DNA of 64,000 bases from Deltaproteobacteria bacterium (GCA_019310485.1 JAFDEF010000006.1:34861-98860); one strand, 5' to 3'; positions 33,002 to 42,797 are shown, counted from the stretch's first letter. Notes: a model not told the origin generated them from the letters alone. Made by a program: numbers and translations.

Positions 33002-33767
33002 TTTTGCTCGCTGCCGATGTCCTCTGGCTTGGCGGTAGAAAAGCCAGGAGTTTTTGTTCTAAAATCCTGGGGTTGTCACCGTTAGAAAGCGATATGACCC
33101 CCTGGATTGACATTTCCTTGGAGAGCACCTCTTCCTTGCTTCGTGTCTTGAGCTTACCGGCAATTGGCAAACAGACAATATTGGCCATGATGGATCCATA
33201 AAAGGTGGTTAACAGGGCAACCGCCATGGATGGTCCGATGGTGCTCGGGTCATCCATGGTTTGAAGCATCTGTACCAGTCCTATCAGTGTTCCAATCATT
33301 CCGAGGGCAGGGGCAAATGTCCCCATGGTCATGAAAATATCGGCTCCGAGCTGATGCCTGGCTTTAACGAATTCAACTTCCGTTTCCAACACGTCCCTGA
33401 TTTCTTGCGGCTCCATTCCGTCAATGGAAAGCTGAACGCCTTTCTTGACAAATTCATCATCAAGATCCTTTATCTCGCTCTCCAGTGCAAGAATTCCCTC
33501 CTTCCTGGCCTTTTGAGCAAAGGCCAGGAATTTGTTTATAAGCTCGTTAACGGCTATGTTTCTGGTGAACAATGCTTTTTTAACCACGGCCATAACACCG
33601 AGCATGTCTTTCAAACGGTAGTTGATCATGGTCGCGCCGAGAGTTCCGCCAACGACAATCATTAAAGAGGGGAGATTTATGAAAAGTGCGATTCCTCCAC
33701 CCATAAAAATGGCTATGCATACGAGCCCAAAGGCTGAGACGACACCAAAGACGGTCGCTATATCCAT
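32994..33767 (-). CDS. motA: Stator protein MotA
   Basis: 257 aa, four transmembrane helices, with the canonical start MDIATVFGVVSAFGLV. The channel-helix segments TFAPALGMIGTLIGLVQML and TTFYGSIMANIVCLPIAGKL carry the conserved prolines, and the cytoplasmic loop is charged. ATG at 33767 is chosen because the family starts here and GGAGG lies just upstream; a 14-residue extension is possible but has no family counterpart. Confidence 0.95.
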   Translation of the reverse strand: MDIATVFGVVSAFGLVCIAIFMGGGIALFINLPSLMIVVGGTLGATMINYRLKDMLGVMAVVKKALFTRNIAVNELINKFLAFAQKARKEGILALESEIKDLDDEFVKKGVQLSIDGMEPQEIRDVLETEVEFVKARHQLGADIFMTMGTFAPALGMIGTLIGLVQMLQTMDDPSTIGPSMAVALLTTFYGSIMANIVCLPIAGKLKTRSKEEVLSKEMSIQGVISLSNGDNPRILEQKLLAFLPPSQRTSAASKNG

Positions 33768-33820
33768 GATGCCTCCATGAGGTATTTGCTCCAGGGGTGT
33801 TACCTGCACTGGAGATATGG

Positions 33821-33836
33821 AGCAACCTCCGTGCCA
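33821..33836 (-). promoter_or_regulatory. Sigma-54 promoter for motA-motB2-motB-fliL...flhX
   Basis: Minus strand TGGCACGGAGGTTGCT matches the full TGGCACG-N4-TTGCW consensus. Predicted start near 33810, about 43 bases before the motA ATG. The operon downstream is continuous to the next promoter at 18539, so this site could drive some 15 kb including fliA, flhF and flhG. Confidence 0.88.
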
Positions 33837-33951
33837 TTTTTAAGCATAAGAGAGAGTTATTTTGTGAAAAGAGGAAAAGCAAAGATTTACGAGGGGATAT
33901 CACGATCCGGGTTTACGCCGGCAGGATTTTTTCGCAGAAAAAGAGTCAATT

Positions 33952-33989
33952 GGCGAGGCAGATGTCAAGATATTGACATTCGCCTCGCC
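33952..33989 (-). terminator. Terminator after flgE
   Basis: 17-base arms (GGCGAGGCGAATGTCAA-type) pairing at 15 of 17 positions around GATA, followed on the minus strand by a T-rich stretch (CTCTTTTTC) twelve bases later. It lies ten bases after the flgE stop and ahead of the motA promoter, so it separates the two transcription units. Confidence 0.7.
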
Positions 33990-33998
33990 TCTCTTCTC

Positions 33999-35741
33999 TT
34001 ACCTCTTGAGGTTGATTAGCTCTGCCAGCATCTGGTCAGTGACCGTGATGATTTTGGAGTTTGCCTGAAACCCTCGCTGTGTGGTAATCATTTTCACGAA
34101 TTCCGTGGCAATATCTACATTGGATTGTTCCAGCGAGTTGGGCGAAATGTTTCCAAGGCCGTTGGTCCCCGGCTTGCTTGTAATGGGGCTTCCACTGAGC
34201 CTCGTTTCTCTGAAAAGATTTCCACCCTCTTTGTACAGGCCCTGGTTATTCTGGAACTTGGCCAGAGCGACCCTGTAAAGAGGAATAACCTGGCCGTTGG
34301 AGTATTGACCCGTTATAGCGCCGTCAGTACCGACTGTAACCGACTGTAAATCGCCGGCACCGTAACCGTTGGATGTCTGAAATGTGGTGGTGGATGAAGA
34401 TGCATAATGGGTGGTGGAAAGCGAATCGTTAACCCAACTGCCACTTGTGCTGTTGTAAGCTGAACCAAAGTTAAGCTTAACACTCATGTCAGTGCTGCTG
34501 CCGCCCAGAAAGTTAGTATTGAAAGTAAAGTACCCATTGGTAAGGTCGGTGGCCGTGCTTTTTGTGGACCAGCAATTGGAGTTTTGAACGTCATTGTCGC
34601 CGTAGCAGGTGATCGTGAAACTTTCTCCAGCGTTTATGGCCCCTCCGGCAGCGAAAGAAACTTGAAGTCCCAGGGCACCGACTGCCTGGGCAGCAGCAGT
34701 TGCGCTTATGTCTCCGGAATTTCCTTCTCCGTCATCCCAGTGAATAACATTTATGCCGTCACCAACGGTTCCCCCTGTAGTTACTGTAAAGGTGTATGTG
34801 CGAGACTTGGTTCCAGATGAAAATGTTCCGCTTTCCGATGGGGCTGCCCCCGTCCATGTGCCCGAGGTGACAGGACTGCCTATGGTTGTGATTGTGTTCG
34901 TTGGGTCAAAGCTGTCAAAACTGATATTTGAAATTACCCCGGAAGCTTCGTTGAAGGTGATGGTACCCCTGCCCAGCATACCGGCGCCGGACTGCTGTGC
35001 ATCGATTCCCGTCCTTTTATCTTCTTGGGGGCTACATGTAACGATATATTCATAGGTTGACCCGCTTCCCTTATCAAAATAAATAGTTATATCGTGGGTG
35101 CTCCCGAGAGAGTCGTAAACCTTAACCGTTGTCTGGTACTCGTACTCATTTTCCCCAATATATTCCTTGTTTGCATCAGCTCCATCCCACACAGCGGAAA
35201 GTGAGCTGGACTTACTGGTAGCGCCTGAGTTAAGGTTTGTGATTATAGTTACTTTATCTGTTTTTTTCGGAGCTGATGTGAAGGAGTTTAAGACGATATC
35301 CGTGATTGTACCTTGGTCTTGACCGGTATCCGGGTCAAGGGCCCATCCTCGGACGATATACCCGGCAGGATTAACAAAATATCCGTCCTTGTTGAACCGA
35401 AACTCACCTGCCCTGGTATAATATTCATTGTTTTTGCTGTTCGGATCACGGACAACGAAAAAACCGTTGCCTCCAATAGCGAGGTCAGTGTTCGAATCCG
35501 TTGATTCGAAAGAGCCCTGAGCGAAGCTACTTGAAATATCTGCTAGGGATGTACCATGCCCTACCTGGGCGGTTCCGGCCGAGGTGGCTACAGTCTGGCT
35601 TAGCACATCTTGAAATGTAACCCGACTTGCCTTAAAGCCCACAGTATTGACGTTGGCTATGTTGTCGCCGATAACCGTCATTGCATTGCCTATGGTACTC
35701 AATCCACTTATGCCTGAAAAAAGGGAACTTGACAGTGACAT
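33999..35741 (-). CDS. flgE: Flagellar hook protein FlgE
   Basis: Hook subunit, 580 aa, longer than the roughly 400 aa enteric protein because of a large surface-domain insertion in the middle (Ser/Thr/Gly-rich, about residues 230-420). The N-terminus has SLFSGISGLSTIGNAMTVIG and [14 protein letters not shown]; the C-terminus has SNVDIATEFVKMITTQRGFQ. GGAGG precedes the ATG. Last gene of the fliK-flgD-flgE block. Confidence 0.95.
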   Translation of the reverse strand: MSLSSSLFSGISGLSTIGNAMTVIGDNIANVNTVGFKASRVTFQDVLSQTVATSAGTAQVGHGTSLADISSSFAQGSFESTDSNTDLAIGGNGFFVVRDPNSKNNEYYTRAGEFRFNKDGYFVNPAGYIVRGWALDPDTGQDQGTITDIVLNSFTSAPKKTDKVTIITNLNSGATSKSSSLSAVWDGADANKEYIGENEYEYQTTVKVYDSLGSTHDITIYFDKGSGSTYEYIVTCSPQEDKRTGIDAQQSGAGMLGRGTITFNEASGVISNISFDSFDPTNTITTIGSPVTSGTWTGAAPSESGTFSSGTKSRTYTFTVTTGGTVGDGINVIHWDDGEGNSGDISATAAAQAVGALGLQVSFAAGGAINAGESFTITCYGDNDVQNSNCWSTKSTATDLTNGYFTFNTNFLGGSSTDMSVKLNFGSAYNSTSGSWVNDSLSTTHYASSSTTTFQTSNGYGAGDLQSVTVGTDGAITGQYSNGQVIPLYRVALAKFQNNQGLYKEGGNLFRETRLSGSPITSKPGTNGLGNISPNSLEQSNVDIATEFVKMITTQRGFQANSKIITVTDQMLAELINLKR

Positions 35742-35844
35742 CCTTATTTACCTCCTTCACGGTTAATTATTCGTTTTTGATATCAGCCCGAGGCTCTAAT
35801 AGGATTGCGCCAGGGACTCCAGTCCTTTGCCAGTTCTCAATGGA

Positions 35845-36534
35845 TTAAAGGGATTCCGTACCTTTGGTGATTTCCACAATATCTTCCGGTGCCTCCAGCC
35901 TGTCTCCGACCATCAGGTAGGGGGCACCTTCGCGGTAAGTGACACCACTTACCTCGCCCGTTAGATACACATCGCAAGGAACCGGAAAACCGTTCTCATC
36001 CCGGGCTTCCACCTCTAAAGTATAAGTGCCGTCTTCGACAACGTGCCCTCCGCTGTTCCTTCCATCCCAGGAAAGATCATGCTCACCAGCCTCCTGCTTA
36101 CCGGAGTAAACTCTTCGAACCTCCATCCCGTTGCTGTCGTAAATGAAAAGAGTCACCTCCGCCCTCTGCTCAAGGGTATAAGAACCTCCCTGGATTTCGC
36201 CAGCGTCGACCGAGATTTTGTTGGTCTTCACTTTCACTGTTTTTCCGATATAGCTGATTAGACGGTCCTCTTGATGGTTGCACAGTGTTTCTTGAATATC
36301 TTTAAGGCCCTGATTCAGTCCGAATAATTCCTCAAGGCTGCTGAACTCTGCGAGCTGGGCTGTAAATTCTGTCCCCTCAAGTGGGTTTAGAGGGTCCTGG
36401 TGTTTAAGCTGTGTAATCAGCAAGGTTAGAAAGGCATCTCTGCCTAGTCCTTTCTTGTCAGCGGCAGCGGTAGATGTGCTGCTTCCGGTATCAAAGATTC
36501 GGGTGTATTTTGTTCCAAGCGGTTGAACAAACAT
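35845..36534 (-). CDS. flgD: Hook-capping protein FlgD
   Basis: 229 aa scaffold for hook assembly. N-terminal AFLTLLITQLKHQDPLNPLE and FTAQLAEFSSLEEL are the FlgD export/cap signature; the C-terminal FlgD Ig-like/tudor domain has VRRVYSGKQEAGEHDLSWDG. ATG at 36534 with GGAGGAG upstream is preferred over a TTG seven codons earlier. Confidence 0.95.
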   Translation of the reverse strand: MFVQPLGTKYTRIFDTGSSTSTAAADKKGLGRDAFLTLLITQLKHQDPLNPLEGTEFTAQLAEFSSLEELFGLNQGLKDIQETLCNHQEDRLISYIGKTVKVKTNKISVDAGEIQGGSYTLEQRAEVTLFIYDSNGMEVRRVYSGKQEAGEHDLSWDGRNSGGHVVEDGTYTLEVEARDENGFPVPCDVYLTGEVSGVTYREGAPYLMVGDRLEAPEDIVEITKGTESL

Positions 36535-36638
36535 ATTAATGCTCCTCCATTGCAATTGCTAATATCACTTGTAACTACCAAAATGCTTTTTCGTTCCTGG
36601 CCAGGCTCAATGGCTTTCGGCCCTTAAACGGCGGTTAG

Positions 36639-38318
36639 TCATGCTATCAAGTCCAATAAACCTTGCCCTGTTGTAATGCTCCGGCCGGCCCAAGGGTGCT
36701 CTTCCGCCCCCTCTTCCACTGAGGTTAAGGCGGACACCGGCTGCTTAGCTCCTCTTTTATACTTTCCGAGTTCGCCCTTTGTATCTTGCTCAGAATTAGC
36801 AAGGGAGTAGCCGATGCTTTCGTTAACCTGAATGTCTATTCTTTCGAGTTTCAGTCCTTGCTCCCAGAGAGCGCTTTTGAGTTCATTGACATGTGAGAGC
36901 AACAGGTCCTTGGCTGCCCCCTTTTGACTTGCCATCTCAAGCTTTAGTTTATTGTCCTTAATGTTTATTTTGATATTCAATGTTCCCAGTGAAGGGGGCT
37001 TTAGTCTCAATCTAATGACCTTCTCACCCCTGAGCACAGCCTTAGAGATGCTTCTTCCTACCTGGTTAATTAGGTATGTGGGAAGCGAGGGTCTAAAAAG
37101 ACGCGCATTTTCCCCTGCCTGAATGGCCGGTTTTAAAAAAATTGACCCTATAGAGTTATGAAGAGTCGGCAGCTTTTTCCCGGACTCGATCCTTGCTATC
37201 TGGTTTCCTTCCCAGTCCGAAGAAAATTCAATTTCCTTGTTCCTGACCGTAGGCTTCAGGCTGGCGCGGGTGTCCGCACTTTTCGGCTTTCCTTTCCCTT
37301 CCATGGAATTGACAGTTTTGCATGTACTTGACGCTTTTTCTTTCTTTGTAGCTTTTTTGATAAAAGGCTGGGTGTCCAATGGGGTCTTTGAAAAGGGTTG
37401 GATGGCGCCTTCCAAAAAACGCCATCCAGGGGAGTTGGCAACCACCTTTTCCGGAAGCCCTTTACCGGGGTTTCTCGTCAGTAGTTCCAGGGTCTTTACC
37501 AAATCCCTCACTGAAATTAGACCGCCTCTTTTACTCCTTCTACCTTTCGACCCTGGATTTACATGTTTTTCCTCACGCTCCAAAAGGGCGGGAGTGCTGC
37601 GGTCAGATACCGAGCCCCGGGATTGCAGGGGCTGCCGGGTGGCTAATTCTTTTATTGTCGAAAGAAAATGCTGCAATTTAGGATTGCTTTTCAAATGGGG
37701 TCTTTTATTGATCAAGGCTTTCAACTTTCCAAGAAGTTTGCCAAGGTGTGCACCTCTTCCCTTGATTTTGGCCGAGTTAAAAGCAGTTTCAAGCTCTTTG
37801 GGGGCAAAGCCGAAACTCCTCAAGGTCGATTCCAGGTAAGGAATAACCGATGGGTCTATAACAAAAGGCATGTTTTGCTTTTTCTTATCCTCGGCAAGAA
37901 TCGCTATTTTTTCAAGAAAGTCTAAGAGCCCGATCTTTCTGCCGGGATTATTTTCCGAGAGGTCTTTCAGAATACTTTCCGCGGTATGCTTTGAGAGTCC
38001 AAAATAGTGGAGAAATTCTTGAAGGAGCGGAAAGTTGCTGCTGTCAAGGGATATATTGGGCACAGGTTTTCCCGCGGATAAGAACTCTTCCTCCAGAGCA
38101 CGGAGAAGGACCTGAACCTTTTTCTTTATCGGTCCTTTGGATCCGGGAAGGTTTGCAGTACTCTGAAACCTGTTGTCCTGAACTTCCTTCATCAGCCGAG
38201 TAAGTAGAGAGAAAAAGCCATTGCCCCCATTGTGCCGGATTAAAACACTTTCTCCATGTCCCGGCACGAAGGACTTCCTACTCAAAAAGGAGACCGTGAA
38301 AGGAAGAAAATTTTTCAT
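36639..38318 (-). CDS. fliK: Flagellar hook-length control protein FliK
   Basis: Secreted molecular ruler and export switch (559 aa). A long Lys/Ser/Pro-rich ruler region is followed by the C-terminal domain at about residues 425-510 (IRLRLKPPSLGTLNIKINI, LLSHVNELKSALWEQGLKLE). The N-terminus is divergent, as usual. ATG has GGAG five bases upstream. First gene of the fliK-flgD-flgE block under its own sigma-54 promoter. Confidence 0.88.
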   Translation of the reverse strand: MKNFLPFTVSFLSRKSFVPGHGESVLIRHNGGNGFFSLLTRLMKEVQDNRFQSTANLPGSKGPIKKKVQVLLRALEEEFLSAGKPVPNISLDSSNFPLLQEFLHYFGLSKHTAESILKDLSENNPGRKIGLLDFLEKIAILAEDKKKQNMPFVIDPSVIPYLESTLRSFGFAPKELETAFNSAKIKGRGAHLGKLLGKLKALINKRPHLKSNPKLQHFLSTIKELATRQPLQSRGSVSDRSTPALLEREEKHVNPGSKGRRSKRGGLISVRDLVKTLELLTRNPGKGLPEKVVANSPGWRFLEGAIQPFSKTPLDTQPFIKKATKKEKASSTCKTVNSMEGKGKPKSADTRASLKPTVRNKEIEFSSDWEGNQIARIESGKKLPTLHNSIGSIFLKPAIQAGENARLFRPSLPTYLINQVGRSISKAVLRGEKVIRLRLKPPSLGTLNIKINIKDNKLKLEMASQKGAAKDLLLSHVNELKSALWEQGLKLERIDIQVNESIGYSLANSEQDTKGELGKYKRGAKQPVSALTSVEEGAEEHPWAGRSITTGQGLLDLIA

Positions 38319-38395
38319 GACGCTCCGTGAATGTAGTGAAGATCTATTTGGAACTTCTTATTGGTTAGAAGCGTGTAGTTCATGCCTTTGCTGTT

Positions 38396-38411
38396 AGCAA
38401 TAGCCGTACCA
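38396..38411 (-). promoter_or_regulatory. Sigma-54 promoter for fliK-flgD-flgE
   Basis: Minus strand TGGTACGGCTATTGCT fits TGGYACG-N4-TTGCW. Predicted start near 38385, about 67 bases ahead of fliK. It lies within the 361-bp non-coding gap 38319-38679, which otherwise holds only palindromes (38528-38547 and the GCAC-TTTT-GTGC stem at 38552-38563). Confidence 0.8.
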
Positions 38412-38527
38412 AGGCATTTAAAGAGGGAAATTATGGAATAAAAACATACTGTTGCCGGAAAGGTAATGTTCCCATCACGTAGGAGATGCCCTTTATAAGG
38501 GGAAGGATTTATCCTAAAAGGCAAGAC

Positions 38528-38547
38528 AAGGGGAAAATTTTTCCCTT
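38528..38547 (-). terminator. Palindrome after motE, possible weak terminator
   Basis: Twenty-base near-perfect palindrome (AAGGG, A/T core, CCCTT) in the gap after the flgB-motE block, 132 bp beyond the motE stop. On the minus strand it is followed by GTCTTGCCTTTT. A small GCAC-TTTT-GTGC stem lies immediately before it. The loop is A/T-only, so strength is doubtful. Confidence 0.35.
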
Positions 38548-38679
38548 CCAGGCACTTTTGTGCGAAATTAGCCTAGGCCGGCTGGAACATGGGAGTAAGG
38601 GGGTGAGGGTAAGGGTGCGTAACAAGAGCATCTCGGGGTGGAAGCTCACCACTGCCTAAAATTTATCTGTAGATGGGCA

Positions 38680-39249
38680 TTAGTTGCGTTTTTCTTTTGC
38701 GAGCCCTTCACTTATCTTAGCTGCCTTTTCCAAGTCAACAAACGAAAGTATTTTTCCTACCGCATCACCCCTCATCCTGGATAGAAGTTCTATTGCAAAA
38801 CCCATGTCCAGCTTTTCAACCAGGGCTGCCGCCTTCTGAGGTTTCATGGTCGAATAGGCCTTGATCAAATGCTTCAGCTTTTGATCCTCCAGGCTTTGCT
38901 TTTTGACAATCTCCATTCTAATCTCATTTCTTAACTGAGTAAGGGTTTCGATTTTTCTGTCTAACTCTTTCTGGAGGGCTAAAAGCTCCGCTTTCTGTCT
39001 TGCAATTCTCTTCTCTTCTTCTTCAAGTTGAGCCTTCTTTTGGAGAAGAAGACTTAAATCAATCTTTTCCTGCTTAGAGTTCGGGCCCTTTTCCTTAGCT
39101 GGACTTGTAGGCCCTTTGTGTGGCTCTGATGCCATGGCGTTTTCTTCCAGGAATGAAGGGTTATCCTCGGCTAGGTATAAAAAGGTGGAACCCGCCATAA
39201 ATTTTAGGATAATTAGCAAGGTGAGGAATGCAGTCAGTAGCGGCTTCAT
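38680..39249 (-). CDS. MotE-like protein (MgtE N-domain), putative stator chaperone
   Basis: 189 aa: an N-terminal transmembrane/signal helix (LLTAFLTLLIILKFMAGSTF), a long coiled coil (Leu/Glu/Lys-rich, about residues 65-125), then an MgtE-N-like domain (YSTMKPQKAAALVEKLDMGF, LLSRMRGDAVGKILSFVDLE). MotE family proteins follow fliJ and are reported to assist MotC or stator stability. Overlaps the fliJ end by four bases (ATGA). Confidence 0.8.
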   Translation of the reverse strand: MKPLLTAFLTLLIILKFMAGSTFLYLAEDNPSFLEENAMASEPHKGPTSPAKEKGPNSKQEKIDLSLLLQKKAQLEEEEKRIARQKAELLALQKELDRKIETLTQLRNEIRMEIVKKQSLEDQKLKHLIKAYSTMKPQKAAALVEKLDMGFAIELLSRMRGDAVGKILSFVDLEKAAKISEGLAKEKRN

Positions 39250-39689
39250 AGCCCCCTTCCCCTTCTAATAACGACCAACTCATCCATTACTTTTTGTTCT
39301 TCTCTCCGGCTTTTCTGGGCATAATCCTGAAATCTCAAGTCCTTTAACCTTTCCAGAATTTTTTTTCTTACTGATTCCATTGTCAAAAAAGCTTCCTTTC
39401 TCCTTACATCCTCGTCAGCTTTCCTGAGTTCACAATTAGCTTGTTGGAGGTCAGACTCGAGCTTATCTAGAAATGACCTGTACACTTGGTAGAGAGGAAC
39501 CGGCATCCCATTAATGCCTTCTTTCCTGCATTTTTTTGCAGTCTTCTCTTCTTTATCAATTAACGCCTGTATGTGCCGTTGTGTTTGCCTGTGCGCATTT
39601 CTTGCCTTGGATAGCTCCTGCCCGGCTTTTTTCTGCATGTAAACCCTATAATTAAGCAAGCTCTGCAGCCTGAAGAAAAACGGTTTCAT
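39246..39689 (-). CDS. fliJ: Flagellar export protein FliJ
   Basis: 147 aa, entirely a predicted antiparallel coiled coil, starting FFFRLQSLLNYRVYMQKKAG as in FliJ proteins. It is the central stalk of the FliI ATPase and an escort for export chaperones. Position between fliI and motE supports the call, since sequence conservation is low in this family. Confidence 0.88.
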   Translation of the reverse strand: MKPFFFRLQSLLNYRVYMQKKAGQELSKARNAHRQTQRHIQALIDKEEKTAKKCRKEGINGMPVPLYQVYRSFLDKLESDLQQANCELRKADEDVRRKEAFLTMESVRKKILERLKDLRFQDYAQKSRREEQKVMDELVVIRRGRGL

Positions 39690-39708
39690 CGCTCCCTCCC
39701 CATGCTCC

Positions 39709-41049
39709 TCAGTCAGGCTTGCGACCCGAGAGCAGGGCTTTTAGTCTGGCCACACTTTCTTCAAAAGAGACCTGTTCATCAACACCTTGCCTGAGAAATG
39801 TATTTATGTCGCCGATCATCGTCTTGGCATAATCAATATTCGGGTCGCTGCCATCTACGTAAGCCCCGATGTTAATAAGATCTTCAGCCTGCCTGTAGGT
39901 AGCGAGGATATTCACCAGCCGGCGAGCATTGTCCAAATGCTCGGAATCAACAATATCTTTCATGACGCGGCTGATGCTTGCCAGGATATCAACAGCAGGG
40001 TAATGTCCCCTGTGGGCAAGAGTTCTGGATAGTACAATATGTCCGTCAACTGTGGAGCGCACTGCATCTGCTATGGGTTCGTTCATGTCGTCTCCCTCTA
40101 CAAGAACAGTGTAGATCCCGGTAATGCTCCCCCTTTTTTCAAGTGTGCCGGCTCTTTCCAATAATTTGGGTATCTGAGCAAAAACGCTCGGGGTATAACC
40201 TTTTGCCGAAGGAGGCTCGCCGGCAGCCAATCCTACCTCCCTCAGTGCCATGGCGAATCTGGTAACAGAGTCAACCATGAGGATAACGTCGAAGCCTTTG
40301 TCTCTGAAAAATTCTGCAATAGCGGTTGCTAGGTAAGCCCCCCTTATTCTCACCAGTGCAGGCGTATCAGAGGTGGCTGCAACAACAACAGATTTCTTGA
40401 GCCCTTCCCGTGTGAGGTTTCTTTCCACAAATTCTCTAACTTCTCGTCCCCGCTCACCAATCAGCGCTATAACCACCACGTCTGCTGCCGTGTTTTTAGC
40501 CATCATTCCCATGAGCACACTCTTTCCCACACCGGATCCTGCCATGATAGCAATTCTTTGCCCCTTTCCCAGAGTTATCAGTGCATTGATTGAAGATATG
40601 CCAACATCTACTACCTCTCTGATAATTTCCCTTTTCATAGGGTTGAGGACTTCTCCATAAAGGGGATACTCGGTGTCTCCGTCAAGCACTCCTTTCTGGT
40701 CAATAGGGCACCCAAGACCGTCAATCACCCTGCCAAGGTAACCTTCTCCCACCCGAACCGCAGGGGTTTTGTTTATATCAACAATTCGGCTTCCAGGCCG
40801 TATGCCTCTGGTTTCGCCAAAGGGCATGAGTATTACGCGTTTGTCTCTAAACCCCACCACTTCGGCCTGAATGTTGCGACCTTCTAAGTTTTCAATGGCG
40901 CAAAGGCCGCCAATGCATAGCCCTGGGCCGTGGCCTTCAGCAATTAACCCGGCAACCTTTACAATTTTGCCTTGAATCTTCATAGGCTGGCAGGCATCCA
41001 CGGCTTTCAGGTATCTGTCCCAACCGGTTTTTTCTTCAATAGTGGTCAT
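39709..41049 (-). CDS. fliI: Flagellar export ATPase FliI
   Basis: F1-beta-like ATPase (446 aa). P loop GSGVGKSVLMGMMA, GERGREVREFVERNL, Walker B VILMVDSVTRFAMALREVGL and AAGEPPSAKGYTPSVFAQIP are all intact. ATG at 41049 gives the normal family length; an in-frame start at 41127 would add 26 residues wholly inside fliH. It overlaps the fliH end by 14 bp. Confidence 0.96.
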   Translation of the reverse strand: MTTIEEKTGWDRYLKAVDACQPMKIQGKIVKVAGLIAEGHGPGLCIGGLCAIENLEGRNIQAEVVGFRDKRVILMPFGETRGIRPGSRIVDINKTPAVRVGEGYLGRVIDGLGCPIDQKGVLDGDTEYPLYGEVLNPMKREIIREVVDVGISSINALITLGKGQRIAIMAGSGVGKSVLMGMMAKNTAADVVVIALIGERGREVREFVERNLTREGLKKSVVVAATSDTPALVRIRGAYLATAIAEFFRDKGFDVILMVDSVTRFAMALREVGLAAGEPPSAKGYTPSVFAQIPKLLERAGTLEKRGSITGIYTVLVEGDDMNEPIADAVRSTVDGHIVLSRTLAHRGHYPAVDILASISRVMKDIVDSEHLDNARRLVNILATYRQAEDLINIGAYVDGSDPNIDYAKTMIGDINTFLRQGVDEQVSFEESVARLKALLSGRKPD

Positions 41050-41797
41050 TACTTTTTTCCAAGAAGGCTTTTTCAAGGCTTTCGTGAACTTTTGCCAACT
41101 GGGTTTCAACTCTTGCGTCAACATCACCGTAAGAGGTTTCCACGAAACACCCCCCCTTGGTGATTGAAGGGTCAGAGGTGACTACCACAGACTTAAGCTC
41201 TTGGAACTTAGAGAAAAGCTCTGGCCGCAACCTTTCAACATAGCTGAAATCCTCTGGGCTGATCCTGAGTACTACCTTACTCTTTTCTGCCGCCAAATGA
41301 AGCGCACTGAGGATAGTCTGCTTCACAGCATCATCAATGCTTGCCAGTTGTTTTTTGATAATTTTTTTAGCAATGGCGAAAACCAGTTCCAGGATCTGCT
41401 TTTCGTGCAGCCTTAACATTTCCTTTTTTGACCGACTAACTTGCTCCAAAAGATTTTCCAGGTCTTCGACGATTTTAGCAGCTTTTTTTTGCCCCAGTTC
41501 AAGACCATCCTTTTCTCCCTGTGCAAAACCCTTTTCATAAGCCTCTTTCTCAAGAATGGCTGCCTGCTCTCGGGCTTGCTGCAATAAATCCTTCGCCTGC
41601 TTTCTTGTTGTTTCGTCTGCTTCAGTTTGCTCGAAAGGAATAAAACCGGGATTTTCGTCTCCACCAGCTCGAAGCGGGGTAAACTCCCCCCTTTTTTCCA
41701 GCACTGCCGGGGAAGAGGATTCAAAGGAGTCCATTTCAAGTTTGGCCCAGCTATTTCCATCGTGAGGGCTATTTGTTAATGTGTTAGACAAGCTCAT
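41036..41797 (-). CDS. fliH: Flagellar assembly protein FliH
   Basis: Negative regulator and dimeric anchor of FliI (253 aa). Variable N-terminus, then AYEKGFAQGEKDGLELGQKK (the Gly-x3-Gly type helix of FliH), a coiled coil and the C-terminal domain with VVTSDPSITKGGCFVETSYG and DARVETQL. ATG at 41797 has GGAGG eight bases upstream. Overlaps fliG by 14 bp and fliI by 14 bp. Confidence 0.92.
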   Translation of the reverse strand: MSLSNTLTNSPHDGNSWAKLEMDSFESSSPAVLEKRGEFTPLRAGGDENPGFIPFEQTEADETTRKQAKDLLQQAREQAAILEKEAYEKGFAQGEKDGLELGQKKAAKIVEDLENLLEQVSRSKKEMLRLHEKQILELVFAIAKKIIKKQLASIDDAVKQTILSALHLAAEKSKVVLRISPEDFSYVERLRPELFSKFQELKSVVVTSDPSITKGGCFVETSYGDVDARVETQLAKVHESLEKAFLEKSNDHY

Positions 41798-42797
41798 CCT
41801 CCTTGCCTCCAAGAACTATTTTCCCCTCTTCCTCGAGCTTGCTTGCTACCTTTATAATTTCCTGTTGAGCCTTCTCGACTTCCTTTAGCCTGACGGGGCC
41901 TAGGACCTCCATATCCTCTTTCAGCATTTCTGCCGCCCTCTCCGACAAGTTACTCAACACTTTGTTTTTCATTTCATCAGAAGCTGTTTTTAGTGCCTTA
42001 ATCAGTACCTGGTTTTCCACATTTTGAAGGATTTGCCTGAAGCCCCTGTTATCAACACCCAAGAGATCTTCAAAAACAAACATCTTTTGTCTCACGTGTT
42101 CAGCCACGTCGCTATCCTCTTCCTCTATTCGGGAGAGGATATGTTCCTCTGTCTTTCGGTCAACTTTATTCAGGATATTGGCCAGGATCTCCACTCCATC
42201 AAACTTCTTAGCGGTAATTCCAATGTTTGAAAGCTCCTTCCTAATTGCTTCGTCAAGTTCTCGAATAAGATCATCCTGGACATTCCCCGTGTGTACTATC
42301 CTAAGAGCCACGTCAGCCTTTGCCTCTTCCGGAAGGAGACTCAGAATCTCAGCAGCCTTTTCCTGGGGGAGATAAGAGAGCATTAGGGCGATGGTTTGGG
42401 GATGCTCCCCCTTGATGGCATTGACTAAAGTATCCGCCGGCACGTATGCGAGGTCTTTAAAGGGGACACTCGACTTTTCACTGCCTATGACTTTAAAAAC
42501 CTCCCTAGCCGTTTCCTCATCCAGAGTCTTGGCTACCACTTGTTCAAGGAATTCCCTGCCGGAGACAGCTAGGCTGCTTTCCTTCTCAAAATTTGTCAGA
42601 AACTCCCCCATTATGGCGTCAAGAACGTTGGAAGGGATGTAGGTGATTTCGGACATATGCTTTCCAATTTCCTTAATGCTTTTCTGATCCAGATGCTTGA
42701 GGAAGTTTGTGGTAAACTCCTCGCCCATGGCCAAAAGAAAGATTGCCACCTTCTGGGGTCCGCTAAGATTCTCAGGGCTTAAATGGTTTGTACTCAT
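41784..42797 (-). CDS. fliG: Flagellar motor switch protein FliG
   Basis: 337 aa C-ring torque protein. It has the ARM-M motif GEHPQTIALMLSYLPQEKAA and the C-terminal charged helix (DLLGVDNRGFRQILQNVENQ, then SERAAEMLKEDMEVLGPVRL) that meets MotA. ATG at 42797 lies two bases after the fliF stop; a TTG at 42818 would overlap fliF. Confidence 0.97.
   Translation of the reverse strand: MSTNHLSPENLSGPQKVAIFLLAMGEEFTTNFLKHLDQKSIKEIGKHMSEITYIPSNVLDAIMGEFLTNFEKESSLAVSGREFLEQVVAKTLDEETAREVFKVIGSEKSSVPFKDLAYVPADTLVNAIKGEHPQTIALMLSYLPQEKAAEILSLLPEEAKADVALRIVHTGNVQDDLIRELDEAIRKELSNIGITAKKFDGVEILANILNKVDRKTEEHILSRIEEEDSDVAEHVRQKMFVFEDLLGVDNRGFRQILQNVENQVLIKALKTASDEMKNKVLSNLSERAAEMLKEDMEVLGPVRLKEVEKAQQEIIKVASKLEEEGKIVLGGKEDELV

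Noticed and set aside
38315..38524. A 69-residue open frame on the minus strand ahead of fliK
   Set aside because: It contains the sigma-54 promoter of fliK, overlaps the fliK start and has no recognisable protein pattern.
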